Positions 48,272-56,753 of a stretch of DNA of 64,000 bases are shown here, one piece after another (position 1 is the first letter of the stretch; every line of letters starts with the position of its first letter). Under the pieces are notes generated by a model. It saw nothing but the letters and a program-made list of their open reading frames with translations, was not told the DNA's origin and searched no databases. The translations under genes and the position numbers were made by a program. Origin of the DNA: Cryobacterium breve (GTDB taxonomy: Bacteria; Actinomycetota; Actinomycetes; Actinomycetales; Microbacteriaceae); the NCBI RefSeq assembly GCF_004402375.1, contig NZ_SOGJ01000012.1, forward strand, positions 8,908-72,907, given 5' to 3'.

Positions 48272-48399
48272 CCCGGCCCACCCGAACCGCGAGCCCAACC
48301 AGACCCGGCCCACCCGAACCGCGAGCCCAACCAGACCCGGCCCACCCGAACCGCGAGCCCAACCAGACCCGGCCCACCCGAACCGCGAGCCCAACCAGA
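48272..48399. repeat. 32-bp tandem repeat, four copies, before the MHS transporter gene
   Basis: Four identical-looking 32-bp units beginning CCCGGCCCACCCGAACCGCG at 48272, 48304, 48336 and 48368, then a decayed unit to about 48425. 32 is not a multiple of three and the tract is untranslated. It separates the IclR stop from the AT-rich promoter region of the operon. Confidence 0.95.
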
Positions 48400-48425
48400 C
48401 CCGACCCACCCGACCCACCCGACCC

Positions 48426-48480
48426 TGTAGATAATATACGATCTGTGATACCGTTTCGGAATCGCGCTACACCGCGCCGC
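48426..48480 (+). promoter_or_regulatory. Probable promoter region of the homoprotocatechuate operon
   Basis: Between the 32-bp repeats and the transporter ATG, an AT-rich stretch (GTAGATAATATACGATC around 48427-48443, then GTGATACCG) stands out against the GC-rich surroundings. TAGATAATATAC includes -10-like hexamers. The exact elements are not resolvable. Confidence 0.4.
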
Positions 48481-48510
48481 AACTCGCAGGGAGATACAAA
48501 GGGGTATTCC

Positions 48511-49857
48511 ATGGCATTGACGACCGACCGCACCACAGCTAAAACCGTCACCCGGCGGGAAGAACGCCGGGTCCTGGCCGGCACGATGGTGGGCACCACG
48601 ATCGAGTGGTACGACTTCTTCATCTACGCGCAGGCCGCCGGTCTCGTGCTCGCCGGTCTGTACTTCGCCCCGCTCGCCGACGACAACGCCGGGCTGGCAC
48701 AGCTGATCGCCTGGGCCTCCCTCGGCATCAGCTTCCTGTTCCGTCCGCTGGGCGCGATCGTGGCCGGCCACCTGGGTGACCGCCTCGGCCGCAAGGCCAT
48801 GCTGGTGCTGACCCTCGTCATCATGGGTGCCGCCACGGCACTGATCGGCCTCCTGCCGACCTTCGATCAGATCGGCGTCTGGGCGCCTATCCTACTCATC
48901 GTGCTGCGCATCCTGCAGGGCTTCTCCGCCGGCGGCGAGTGGGGTGGCGCCGCCCTGATGTCCGTCGAGCATGCCCCGGTCGCCAAGCGCGGCTTCTTCG
49001 GCGCCTACCCCCAGATCGGTGTGCCGACCGGCCTCATTTTGGCCACCGGCGTCATGCTCCTGGTGACCAGTTCGATGAGCGACGAGGCCTTCCTCGCCTG
49101 GGGTTGGCGCATTCCGTTCCTCGTCTCCGTGCTGTTGATCGTGGTCGGCTTCGTCATTCGCCGCTCGGTCGACGAGAGTCCCGTCTTCAAGGAGATGCAA
49201 GACCGCAAGAAGGAATCGGCCGCCCCGCTCCGCCAGTTGTTCACCACCCACTCGCGCCAGGTCATCCTGACCGCGCTGATCTTCATCGCCAACAACGCCG
49301 CGGGCTACCTGCTGATCGCATTCTTCTCCTCCTATGCCACCAAGCCCGTCGAGGCCGGCGGCCTGGGCATGGAACGCTCCCCCGTGCTGCTCGCCAGTAC
49401 CATCGCGGCGGTGTTCTGGCTGGCCTCGACGATGTACGGCGGGATGCTGTCCGACAAGATCGGACGCATCCGCACCTTCCAGCTCGGTTACCTCTGGCTC
49501 TTCGTCTGGGCCGTCCCAATGTTCCTGCTCATCGATACCGGCGACATCCTCTGGTTCGCGGTGGCGCTTGTCGTTCTGGCCAGCGGGCTCGGCTTCTCCT
49601 ACGGCCCACAAGCAGCGCTGTACGCGGAGATGTTCCCCGCACAGGTGCGCTACTCGGGTGTGTCCATCGGCTACGCGCTCGGTGCCATCCTGGGTGGGGC
49701 TTTCGCACCGCTGATCGCGCAGCTGCTCCTTGACAAGACCGCCTGGTCGCCGTCGATCGGCATCTACATCATGGTGCTGGCTACGATTTCCTTCGTAGCC
49801 GTCTCCCTGGTGAAGGAAACCCGCGGGGTCCCGCTCGGGATCTCCCAGCACGATTAG
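48511..49857 (+). CDS. MHS-family MFS transporter, candidate aromatic-acid importer
   Basis: A 448-residue 12-helix symporter (ATG 48511, MALTTDRTTAK). MVGTTIEWYDFFIYAQAAGL starts helix 1, GHLGDRLGRKAML is the loop 2-3 motif, and GFSAGGEWGGAALM the helix 5 motif. It belongs to the same family as the transporter at 28078 but is not a close copy. It leads the homoprotocatechuate genes with only 13 bp to the next start, so uptake of 4-hydroxyphenylacetate, homoprotocatechuate or a similar acid is likely (inference from context). Confidence 0.87.
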   Translation: MALTTDRTTAKTVTRREERRVLAGTMVGTTIEWYDFFIYAQAAGLVLAGLYFAPLADDNAGLAQLIAWASLGISFLFRPLGAIVAGHLGDRLGRKAMLVLTLVIMGAATALIGLLPTFDQIGVWAPILLIVLRILQGFSAGGEWGGAALMSVEHAPVAKRGFFGAYPQIGVPTGLILATGVMLLVTSSMSDEAFLAWGWRIPFLVSVLLIVVGFVIRRSVDESPVFKEMQDRKKESAAPLRQLFTTHSRQVILTALIFIANNAAGYLLIAFFSSYATKPVEAGGLGMERSPVLLASTIAAVFWLASTMYGGMLSDKIGRIRTFQLGYLWLFVWAVPMFLLIDTGDILWFAVALVVLASGLGFSYGPQAALYAEMFPAQVRYSGVSIGYALGAILGGAFAPLIAQLLLDKTAWSPSIGIYIMVLATISFVAVSLVKETRGVPLGISQHD

Positions 49858-49870
49858 AAAGCTGCCCCTC

Positions 49871-51409
49871 ATGCCGAATCCGACCTCCATGGGCGCCGCG
49901 AGCGTCAGCACTGACAGCACCGGCACCACGCCGCTGCTCGTCACGCCGGGCAAGATCATCGCCGTGCACCTCAACTACCCGAGCCGGGCTGCTCAGCGCG
50001 GCCGCACGCCGGAGCAGCCGTCGTACTTCCTCAAGCCGGCGTCGTCGCTGAATTCCAGCGGCGCCCCGGTGGAACGCCCAGACGGATGCGAGCTGTTGGT
50101 GTTCGAAGGCGAGATCGCCCTGGTGATCGGTCGCCGCACCCGCGGCGTCTCGCCCGAGGAAGGCTGGGCGGCGGTCTCGCACGTGACGGCCGCGAACGAC
50201 TTCGGCGTGTACGACCTGCGCTCCGCCGACAAGGGCTCGAACCTGCGCTCGAAGGGCGCCGACGGCTTCACTCCCGTCGGTCCGACGATGCTTTCGAGCG
50301 CCGGGCTCGACCCGGCGGCCCTGCGTATCCGCACCTGGGTCAACGGCACACTCACCCAGGAGGACACGACCGCCGACCTGCTCTTCAGCTTCGGTCGGCT
50401 CGTCGCCGACCTCTCGCAGCTGCTCACCCTCGAGCCCGGCGACCTGATCCTCACCGGCACGCCGGCCGGATCGTCGGTCGTCGTGCCCGGCGACACCGTC
50501 GAGGTCGAAGTGGATGCCCCGGGCACCCCCGGCGCGCCCGGCACCGGCCGCCTCGTCACCCCGATTCGCCAGGGCACGGTGCCGTTCGGCGCGTTCGGCG
50601 CCGGCCCGCAGATCGACGACCTACAACGCACCGAAGCGTGGGGTTCGGCGGAGGCGGCCGGGCTACAGCGGGCATCCGTTACCGCACCGAAACCCGAACC
50701 GGCGCCCTTCGCCCTCACCGAGAAGCTGAAGGCCCGGATCAACAGCGTCGGCACCGCCACCCTCAGCGCCCAGTTGCGCAAGCGCGGGCTCAACTCAGTG
50801 TCGATCGACGGCCTGGGCTCGACCCGCCCGGCGACCCGCCTCGTGGGACGGGCCCGCACCCTGCGGTACGTCCCGGCCCGGGAGGACCTGTTCGAATCGC
50901 ACGGCGGCGGTTACAACGCGCAGAAGCGCGCGTTCGACTCGCTCGGGCCGGACGACGTGCTCGTGATCGAGGCCCGCGGCGAGCGCGGCACGGGCACGGT
51001 CGGCGACATCCTCGCCTTGCGCGCCCAAGTGCGGGGCGCCGCCGGCATCGTGACGGATGGCGGTGTGCGCGACCTCGCGGCCGTCGCCGCCCTGGAGATC
51101 CCCACCTACCACGCCGGACCGCACCCTGCCGTGCTCGGGCGCCGCCACGTTCCGTGGGACACCGACCTGACGGTCGCCTGCGGCGGGGCATCCGTGCAGC
51201 CCGGCGACGTGATCGTCGGGGACGCCGACGGACTGCTCGTGATGCCGCCGCACCTGGTCGAGGAAGTGGTCGCCGCCGCGATCGTGCAGGAGCGCGAGGA
51301 GACCTTCATCGCCGCGATGGTCGCGGCCGGGCACGGCGTCGACGGGCTCTACCCGATGAACGCAGAATGGAAGGCCCGCTATGGGGTCTGGCAGGAGGAG
51401 CAGGAATGA
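49871..51409 (+). CDS. FAH-family isomerase/decarboxylase fused to an RraA-like aldolase domain
   Basis: A 512-residue two-domain protein. Residues ~20-240 are a fumarylacetoacetate-hydrolase-type domain like HpaG: metal ligands in LLVFEGEIALVIG and AANDFGVYDLR, and GDLILTGTPAGSSVVVPGD. Residues ~279-490 are RraA/HMG-aldolase-like: TLSAQLRKRG, then VTDGGVRDLAAV (~393), the Asp/Arg-containing signature of this aldolase/decarboxylase group. The FAH part fits decarboxylation and isomerisation of the ring-cleavage product. The RraA part could act as pyruvate aldolase or oxaloacetate decarboxylase. It overlaps the GntR gene by 4 bp. Confidence 0.87.
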   Translation: MPNPTSMGAASVSTDSTGTTPLLVTPGKIIAVHLNYPSRAAQRGRTPEQPSYFLKPASSLNSSGAPVERPDGCELLVFEGEIALVIGRRTRGVSPEEGWAAVSHVTAANDFGVYDLRSADKGSNLRSKGADGFTPVGPTMLSSAGLDPAALRIRTWVNGTLTQEDTTADLLFSFGRLVADLSQLLTLEPGDLILTGTPAGSSVVVPGDTVEVEVDAPGTPGAPGTGRLVTPIRQGTVPFGAFGAGPQIDDLQRTEAWGSAEAAGLQRASVTAPKPEPAPFALTEKLKARINSVGTATLSAQLRKRGLNSVSIDGLGSTRPATRLVGRARTLRYVPAREDLFESHGGGYNAQKRAFDSLGPDDVLVIEARGERGTGTVGDILALRAQVRGAAGIVTDGGVRDLAAVAALEIPTYHAGPHPAVLGRRHVPWDTDLTVACGGASVQPGDVIVGDADGLLVMPPHLVEEVVAAAIVQEREETFIAAMVAAGHGVDGLYPMNAEWKARYGVWQEEQE

Positions 51410-52155
51410 CGGTTTCGATGGGAACACCGGTCGGGGCAGACGCGTCCACGAGCGAATCGACGGTCGGCACCGGCTCGTCCACCGCAGCGGTGAACGCCTC
51501 GCTGAGCAAGGCCCAGCTCGCACACCAGTGGATCCGGGCGCGCATCACCGACGGCAGTTTCAGCCCGGGCTACCGCCTGGTGCTGGGCCAGATCGCCCGG
51601 GAAATCGGGGTCAGCACCGTACCGGTGCGGGAGGCCATCCGTCTACTGGAGGCGGAAGGCCTGGTCACGTTCGAGCGCAACGTCGGCGCGCAGGTGGCCA
51701 TGCTCGACGCCACCGAGTACACCCACACGATGCAGACCCTGGCCCTCGTCGAGGGCTACGCCACGGCCCTCTCGGCGCCGCGGCTCGACGCGGGCACGCT
51801 GCTGCGCGCCCGAGCGATCAACACAGAGATGGCCGGATGCCTGCACCACTTCGACCCGGTGCGCTTCACCAGCCTGAACCGCGAGTTCCACTCGGCCCTG
51901 TTCGAGGCCTGCAGCAACGCCCACATCCTCGACCTGGTGCAGCGGGGCTGGAGCCGGCTCGGCACGCTGCGTGAATCCACTTTCAGCTTCGTGCCCGGCC
52001 GGGCACACGAGTCCGTCGCCGAGCACACCGCCCTGCTCGACCTGATCGAGAACGGGGCCGATTCGCTGCAGATCGAGCTCGCCGCTCGCGAGCACCGGCT
52101 CGGCACCCTTACCGCGTTCCTCGCCCAGCAGCACACCCCCGCCCCCACCCTCTAA
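51406..52155 (+). CDS. GntR-family (FadR/VanR subgroup) regulator of the operon
   Basis: A 249-residue regulator starting at ATG 51406, overlapping the preceding stop by 4 bp. The first ~35 residues are Ser/Thr-rich. The winged helix (about 36-100) has LVLGQIAREIGVSTVPVREAIRLLEAEGLV. The all-helical FCD effector domain follows, with probable metal-site residues in FTSLNREFHSALFEA and the later EHTALLDLIE. Location within the catabolic operon indicates control by a pathway intermediate. The dyads just after its stop are the natural candidate sites. Confidence 0.88.
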   Translation: MTVSMGTPVGADASTSESTVGTGSSTAAVNASLSKAQLAHQWIRARITDGSFSPGYRLVLGQIAREIGVSTVPVREAIRLLEAEGLVTFERNVGAQVAMLDATEYTHTMQTLALVEGYATALSAPRLDAGTLLRARAINTEMAGCLHHFDPVRFTSLNREFHSALFEACSNAHILDLVQRGWSRLGTLRESTFSFVPGRAHESVAEHTALLDLIENGADSLQIELAAREHRLGTLTAFLAQQHTPAPTL

Positions 52156-52233
52156 GTTGCCAGTCCCGCAACTGTTCGCGTAACGAACGACCGTTGCCCG
52201 CACACCGGGACAGTTGCCCGATCGGGCAACAGT
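52156..52233. promoter_or_regulatory. Dense cluster of dyads between gntR and the aldolase gene
   Basis: Within 78 bp: GTTGC-N7-GCAAC (52156-52172), GTTCG-N5-CGAAC (52174-52188), GCAACTGT (52168-52175) with its complement at 52210-52217, and an 18-bp perfect palindrome GTTGCCCGATCGGGCAAC (52213-52230). The last extends to 24 bp with one mismatched pair. A second GTTGCCCG at 52193-52200 can also pair with 52223-52230. This fits regulator binding, alternative RNA hairpins, or both. Confidence 0.6.
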
Positions 52234-52268
52234 CGCGAACGCATCCGTTGCCTTCGAAAGGAAGAACA

Positions 52269-53228
52269 ATGAAGTTCCGCACCGACCCAAGCCAGATCAA
52301 GGGCTCCATCGCACCCCTGATGAGCCCGTTCACGGCCGACGGCGCCGTCGACCACGCCGGCCTCACCAACCTCGTCAACTGGCAGCTCGCGTCCGGCACG
52401 CACGGCATCTCGCTCGGCGGCTCCACGGGCGAGCCCAGCTCCCAGACCATCGCCGAGCGCGCGGCCGCGATCCGCACCGTGGCCACCGCGATCGACGACC
52501 GGGTGCCGTTCATGCCCGGCACCGGCTCCGCCAAGCTCGACGAGACCCTCGAGCTCACCGCGGCGGCCCGGGATGCCGGCATCGATGCCGCCCTGGTCAT
52601 CACCCCCTACTACGCCCGTCCCACCCAGCAAGCCCTGTACGTCTGGTACAAGACCGTCGCCGAGGAGTTCCCGGACCTGCCGATCGTCGCCTACAACGTG
52701 CCCAGCCGCACCGCCGTGGATATCGCCCCGGAGACCATTGCCCGCCTCTACCGCGATTTCGACAATTTCGTCGGCGTCAAGGAGACCACGAAAGACTTCG
52801 AGCACTTCTCCCGGGTGCTGCAGCTCTGTGGCCCTGACCTGCTGGTCTGGAGCGGAATCGAGCTGCTCTGCCTGCCCCTGCTGGCTCTCGGCGGCGTGGG
52901 CTACATCAGCGCCACGAGCAACATCGCCCCGGTCGCGCACGTCGAGATGTACAACGCGTGGATGGCCGGCGACATCGAGACGGCCCGTCGCATCCACTAC
53001 GGCCTGCACCCGCTCGTCGACCTTCTCTTCGTCGAGACCAACCCGGCACCGGGCAAATGGGTGCTCGAACAGCGCGGCCTGATCGAGAGCGGTTTCGTGC
53101 GCCCGCCATTGATCACCCCGACGGATGCGGGCATCGCCACCATGAAGACGCTCCTGTCCGCGGGCGAACAGTATCTCTCCCCCGTCGACGGCTTCACGGT
53201 CGCCGGCTTCACCCCGAAGGCGGCCTGA
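52269..53228 (+). CDS. DapA-family aldolase of the homoprotocatechuate cluster
   Basis: A 319-residue class I aldolase of the dihydrodipicolinate synthase superfamily. ATG 52269 follows GAAAGGAAG. Typical elements: LGGSTGEPSSQT (substrate carboxylate loop), YNVPSRTAVDI with the catalytic Tyr, and GVKETTKDFEHF with the Schiff-base Lys. It is unlikely to serve lysine synthesis here. From its neighbours it probably cleaves 4-hydroxy-2-oxoheptanedioate to pyruvate and succinate semialdehyde, replacing the unrelated class II HpaI (inference). The next gene starts 2 bp after it. Confidence 0.85.
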   Translation: MKFRTDPSQIKGSIAPLMSPFTADGAVDHAGLTNLVNWQLASGTHGISLGGSTGEPSSQTIAERAAAIRTVATAIDDRVPFMPGTGSAKLDETLELTAAARDAGIDAALVITPYYARPTQQALYVWYKTVAEEFPDLPIVAYNVPSRTAVDIAPETIARLYRDFDNFVGVKETTKDFEHFSRVLQLCGPDLLVWSGIELLCLPLLALGGVGYISATSNIAPVAHVEMYNAWMAGDIETARRIHYGLHPLVDLLFVETNPAPGKWVLEQRGLIESGFVRPPLITPTDAGIATMKTLLSAGEQYLSPVDGFTVAGFTPKAA

Positions 53229-53230
53229 CC

Positions 53231-54754
53231 ATGACCGAGAACGAGACCGCAACCACACCGCGCAGCCGGCACGTGCCGGAGAACCTGCCGACCGTCATCC
53301 AACACTTCATCGGCGGCCGGTTCGTCGACAGTGTCTCCGGCGCCACCTTCGACGTGCTCGACCCGGTGTCGAACCAGACCTACGCCACCGCCGCGGCCGG
53401 CCAGAAGGAAGACGTGGACCACGCTGTCGCCGCCGCGACCGACGCTTTCGTGAACGGGCCGTGGCCGGGCATGAAGCCGCGCGAACGGTCCCGCATCCTG
53501 AACCGGATCGCCGACGCCGTCGAGGCTCAGGATGCCCGCCTCGCCGAACTCGAGACGTTCGACACCGGCCTGCCGATCACCCAGGCCCTCGGCCAGGCGA
53601 AGCGCGCGGCCGAGAACTTCCGCTTCTTCGCCGACCTGATCGTGGCGCAGACCGACGACACCTACCAGGTGCCCGGCAGCCAGATCAACTACGTCTTCCG
53701 CAAGCCGGTCGGCGTGGCCGGACTGATCACCCCATGGAACACCCCCTTCATGCTGGAGAGCTGGAAGCTCGCCCCCGCGCTGGCCTCCGGCTGCACGGTC
53801 GTGCTCAAGCCGGCCGAGTTCACGCCGCTGTCGGCGAGCCTGTGGGCCGAGATCTTCCGCGAGGCCGGACTGCCCGACGGGGTGTTCAACCTGGTCAATG
53901 GGCTCGGTGAGGAGGCCGGTGACGCGTTGGTCAAGCATCCGGATGTCCCCCTGATCTCGTTCACGGGCGAGACCACCACGGGCCAGACCATCTACCGCAA
54001 CTGCGCCGCGAACCTCAAGGGAATGTCGATGGAGCTCGGCGGCAAGTCCCCCGCCGTGGTCTTCGCCGACGCCGACCTCGAGGCCGCACTGGACTCGACC
54101 CTGTTCGGGGTGTTCTCGCTCAACGGCGAGCGGTGCACGGCGAGCAGCCGCATCCTGGTCGAACGCCCCATCTACGACGAGTTCTGCGCGCGCTATGCGG
54201 CCCGCGCGAAGAACATCGTGGTCGGCGACCCGCACGACCCGAGAACCGAGGTCGGCGCCCTCGTGCACCCCGAGCACTACGCCAAGGTGATGAGCTACGT
54301 GGAGATCGGTAAGGGCGAGGGTCGCCTGCTCGCCGGCGGCGGACGCCCGGAGAACCTTCCGGAGGGCAACTACGTCTCCCCGACCGTGTTCGCAGATGTC
54401 GCCCCCACGGCCCGCATCTTTCAGGAGGAGATCTTCGGACCGGTCGTGGCGATCACACCGTTCGACACCGACGCGGAGGCCCTCGAGCTGGCCAACGGCG
54501 TGAAGTACGGCCTGGCTGCCTACATCTGGACCAGCAACCTCACTCGGGCGCACACCTTCGCCCAGTCGATCGAGGCCGGCATGGTCTGGCTCAACTCGCA
54601 CAATGTGCGGGACCTGCGCACCCCGTTCGGCGGGGTCAAAGCCTCGGGCCTCGGCCACGAGGGCGGCTACCGCTCGATCGATTTCTACACCGAGCAGCAG
54701 GCCGTGCACGTGACCCTCGGATCGGTGCACACCGCCCGCTTCGGCGCTCACTGA
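53231..54754 (+). CDS. hpaE: 5-carboxymethyl-2-hydroxymuconate semialdehyde dehydrogenase
   Basis: A 507-residue NAD-dependent aldehyde dehydrogenase. The catalytic Glu268 is in MSMELGGKSP and the nucleophile Cys302 in LNGERCTASSR. GLITPWNTPFMLESWKLAPAL and PFGGVKASGLGHEGG are the coenzyme and C-terminal motifs. Similarity to HpaE/betaine-type dehydrogenases alone would not fix the substrate; the adjacent homoprotocatechuate dioxygenase does. It oxidises the ring-cleavage semialdehyde to the dicarboxylate. There are 2 bp to the upstream aldolase and 40 bp to hpaD. Confidence 0.9.
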   Translation: MTENETATTPRSRHVPENLPTVIQHFIGGRFVDSVSGATFDVLDPVSNQTYATAAAGQKEDVDHAVAAATDAFVNGPWPGMKPRERSRILNRIADAVEAQDARLAELETFDTGLPITQALGQAKRAAENFRFFADLIVAQTDDTYQVPGSQINYVFRKPVGVAGLITPWNTPFMLESWKLAPALASGCTVVLKPAEFTPLSASLWAEIFREAGLPDGVFNLVNGLGEEAGDALVKHPDVPLISFTGETTTGQTIYRNCAANLKGMSMELGGKSPAVVFADADLEAALDSTLFGVFSLNGERCTASSRILVERPIYDEFCARYAARAKNIVVGDPHDPRTEVGALVHPEHYAKVMSYVEIGKGEGRLLAGGGRPENLPEGNYVSPTVFADVAPTARIFQEEIFGPVVAITPFDTDAEALELANGVKYGLAAYIWTSNLTRAHTFAQSIEAGMVWLNSHNVRDLRTPFGGVKASGLGHEGGYRSIDFYTEQQAVHVTLGSVHTARFGAH

Positions 54755-54794
54755 CACTCACCCACACGCACTGAAACTCAATGAGGAGGATTCC

Positions 54795-55871
54795 ATGACC
54801 AGCACCCCCATCCCCACGCCCACCGCGACCCCGCCGGACATCCTGCGCTGCGCCTATATGGACATCGTCGTCACCGACCTTGCCCGCTCGCGCGCGTTCT
54901 ACGTGGATGTGCTCGGCCTCGTCGTGACCGAGGAGAGCGACACCGAGATCTACCTGCGCAGCTTCGAGGAGTTCATCCACCACAACCTGGTGCTGCGCCA
55001 GGGCCCCGTGGCCGCGGTCGCCGCGATGGCGTTCCGCGTGCGTGCCCCCGAAGACGTCGGTCTGGCCGAGTCCTGGTACCAGGAGCTCGGCTGCCGCACC
55101 GAACGTCGCACGAACGGTTTCGTGAAGGGCGTCGGCGACTCCGTGCGCGTCGAAGATCCGCTCGGCTTCCCGTACGAGTTCTTCTACTCGGTCGACCACG
55201 TCGAACGCCTCGCCTGGCGTTACGACCTGCACGGCCCCGGCGCCCTCGTGCGCCTGGACCACTTCAACCAGGTCACGCCCGACGTGGGCCGTGGCCGCGG
55301 CTACCTCGAGGACCTCGGCTTCCGCGTCACCGAAGACATCCAGGACGAGGACGGCGTCACGTACGCGGCCTGGATGCGCCGCAAGGACACCGTGCACGAC
55401 ACCGCCCTCACCGGCGGCGACGGCCCGCGGATGCACCACATCGCCTTCTCCACGCACGAGAAGCACAACATCATCTACATTTGCGACAAACTCGGCGCCC
55501 TGCGGATGTCCGACGTGATCGAGCGCGGTCCCGGACGCCACGGCGTCTCGAACGCGTTCTACCTCTACCTGCGCGACCCCGACGGCCACCGGGTGGAGAT
55601 CTACACTCAGGACTACTACACCGGCGACCCCGACAACCCCGTCGTCACCTGGGACGTGCACGACAACCAACGCCGCGACTGGTGGGGCAACGCCGTCGTG
55701 CCGAGTTGGTACACGGATGCCTCGCTGGTGCTCGACCTCGACGGCAACCCTCAGCCGGTCATCGTCCGCACCGAGTCCAGCGAGATGGCCGTCACAGTCG
55801 GCGCCGACGGGTTCTCGTACACCCGCAGGGACGACGTGGAGCACGGCTTCAAACTCGGCAACACGCTCTGA
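54795..55871 (+). CDS. hpaD: Homoprotocatechuate 2,3-dioxygenase
   Basis: A 358-residue extradiol ring-cleavage enzyme of the type I (vicinal oxygen chelate) class. It closely resembles the Brevibacterium Fe(II) HPCD and Arthrobacter Mn(II) MndD enzymes. Metal ligands are His156 (RLDHFNQ), His215 (MHHIAF) and Glu268 (HRVEIYT). The catalytic acid/base residues His201 (TVHDTAL) and Tyr258 (YLYLRDPDG) also align, each one position after the published numbering. Fe versus Mn use cannot be told from sequence. It opens 3,4-dihydroxyphenylacetate between C2 and C3 and is the last gene of the operon. Confidence 0.95.
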   Translation: MTSTPIPTPTATPPDILRCAYMDIVVTDLARSRAFYVDVLGLVVTEESDTEIYLRSFEEFIHHNLVLRQGPVAAVAAMAFRVRAPEDVGLAESWYQELGCRTERRTNGFVKGVGDSVRVEDPLGFPYEFFYSVDHVERLAWRYDLHGPGALVRLDHFNQVTPDVGRGRGYLEDLGFRVTEDIQDEDGVTYAAWMRRKDTVHDTALTGGDGPRMHHIAFSTHEKHNIIYICDKLGALRMSDVIERGPGRHGVSNAFYLYLRDPDGHRVEIYTQDYYTGDPDNPVVTWDVHDNQRRDWWGNAVVPSWYTDASLVLDLDGNPQPVIVRTESSEMAVTVGADGFSYTRRDDVEHGFKLGNTL

Positions 55872-55895
55872 TCCCGGCGCTGGCGTAGGCGATGA

Positions 55896-56753
55896 TCAGA
55901 CCGTACGGAGTTCTCCGCGCAGGATCGAGTCGCCGGAGTGCTGCGGGTCGCCGTCGTCGGGTTCCGCGGAGACGTCGACGAGCGGGTACTGGGACAGGTC
56001 GACACCGTCGGGGATGGCGAAGTGCCCGGACTCGCCGTCGAGCAGGCCAATACTGATGAGTCCGGAAGCGTCGGCCTTGATCAACCAGACCTCACGCAGA
56101 TCCGAATCGCCGTTCACCCCGGTGACGTCGAGCACCACCTCACGGTGACCGTCCGCGGTCTTCGCTACGTAGGCGCTGCCGGTGGCGTCCCAACCGGGGA
56201 ACGGATCGAGTTGCGCCTCGGCGAGCGCCACCGGCTCGGGCGCCTGCTGTTGCACGGACTGCCACCAGATGCCGCCGCCGAGCCCGCCGAGCAGGCCGGC
56301 CACGCCTGCAGCCACGGCCACGGGCATCCAGCTGTGCCGGCGGCGGGGGCGGCTGCGGCGCAGGCCGGAAGCCGAGCCGATGTCGGTGACGGAGGCGGAG
56401 GCGCTGGCAGTGGCGGGTGCGCTGGCAGTGGCGGGTGCGCTGGCAGTGGCAGGTGCGTTGACCGTCGGGACAGGCTCGAGCACCGCGGCAGGCTCGGTGG
56501 AGTCGTTCAGTCGGGGCGTCGCGGCAACGGCATCGGACAGTCCGAGGGCGGAGTGGATCCCGGCCCAGGCCGACCCAGAGGGCTCGACGAGCTCCACGCT
56601 GCGCGCGGACCGGCCGACGGCGGCGGTGTGCTGCAGGGCGATGAGTTCCAGGGAGCACTCGGGGCATTCCGCGAGGTGTTGACGTTCGGGGTCGGTGAGG
56701 TCGAACTCCGCCATGGCAATGAGCGCGAGATCGTCCCGGTCAATGTGTGTCAT
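55896..56753 (-). CDS. Anti-sigma factor with zinc-finger N-terminus
   Basis: A 285-residue membrane protein of the RskA/anti-SigK type. A zinc-binding motif [11 protein letters not shown] (HxxxCxxC) sits near residue 25 in the cytoplasmic anti-sigma domain. A linker with three copies of ATASAP-type repeats (about 98-120) precedes one transmembrane helix (~140-160, [22 protein letters not shown]). The extracellular C-terminal domain is RskA-like ([17 protein letters not shown]). It overlaps the sigma gene by 14 bp, as is usual for such pairs. Confidence 0.88.
   Translation of the reverse strand: MTHIDRDDLALIAMAEFDLTDPERQHLAECPECSLELIALQHTAAVGRSARSVELVEPSGSAWAGIHSALGLSDAVAATPRLNDSTEPAAVLEPVPTVNAPATASAPATASAPATASASASVTDIGSASGLRRSRPRRRHSWMPVAVAAGVAGLLGGLGGGIWWQSVQQQAPEPVALAEAQLDPFPGWDATGSAYVAKTADGHREVVLDVTGVNGDSDLREVWLIKADASGLISIGLLDGESGHFAIPDGVDLSQYPLVDVSAEPDDGDPQHSGDSILRGELRTV

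Noticed and set aside
47395-48425. Possible CRISPR array from 32-33 bp repeats
   Set aside because: The units are directly adjacent with no spacers, are not palindromic, and no cas genes are nearby.
52269-53228. Lysine-pathway dihydrodipicolinate synthase (dapA)
   Set aside because: Family fold matches, but location between a catabolic GntR gene and hpaE-hpaD argues for a pathway aldolase.
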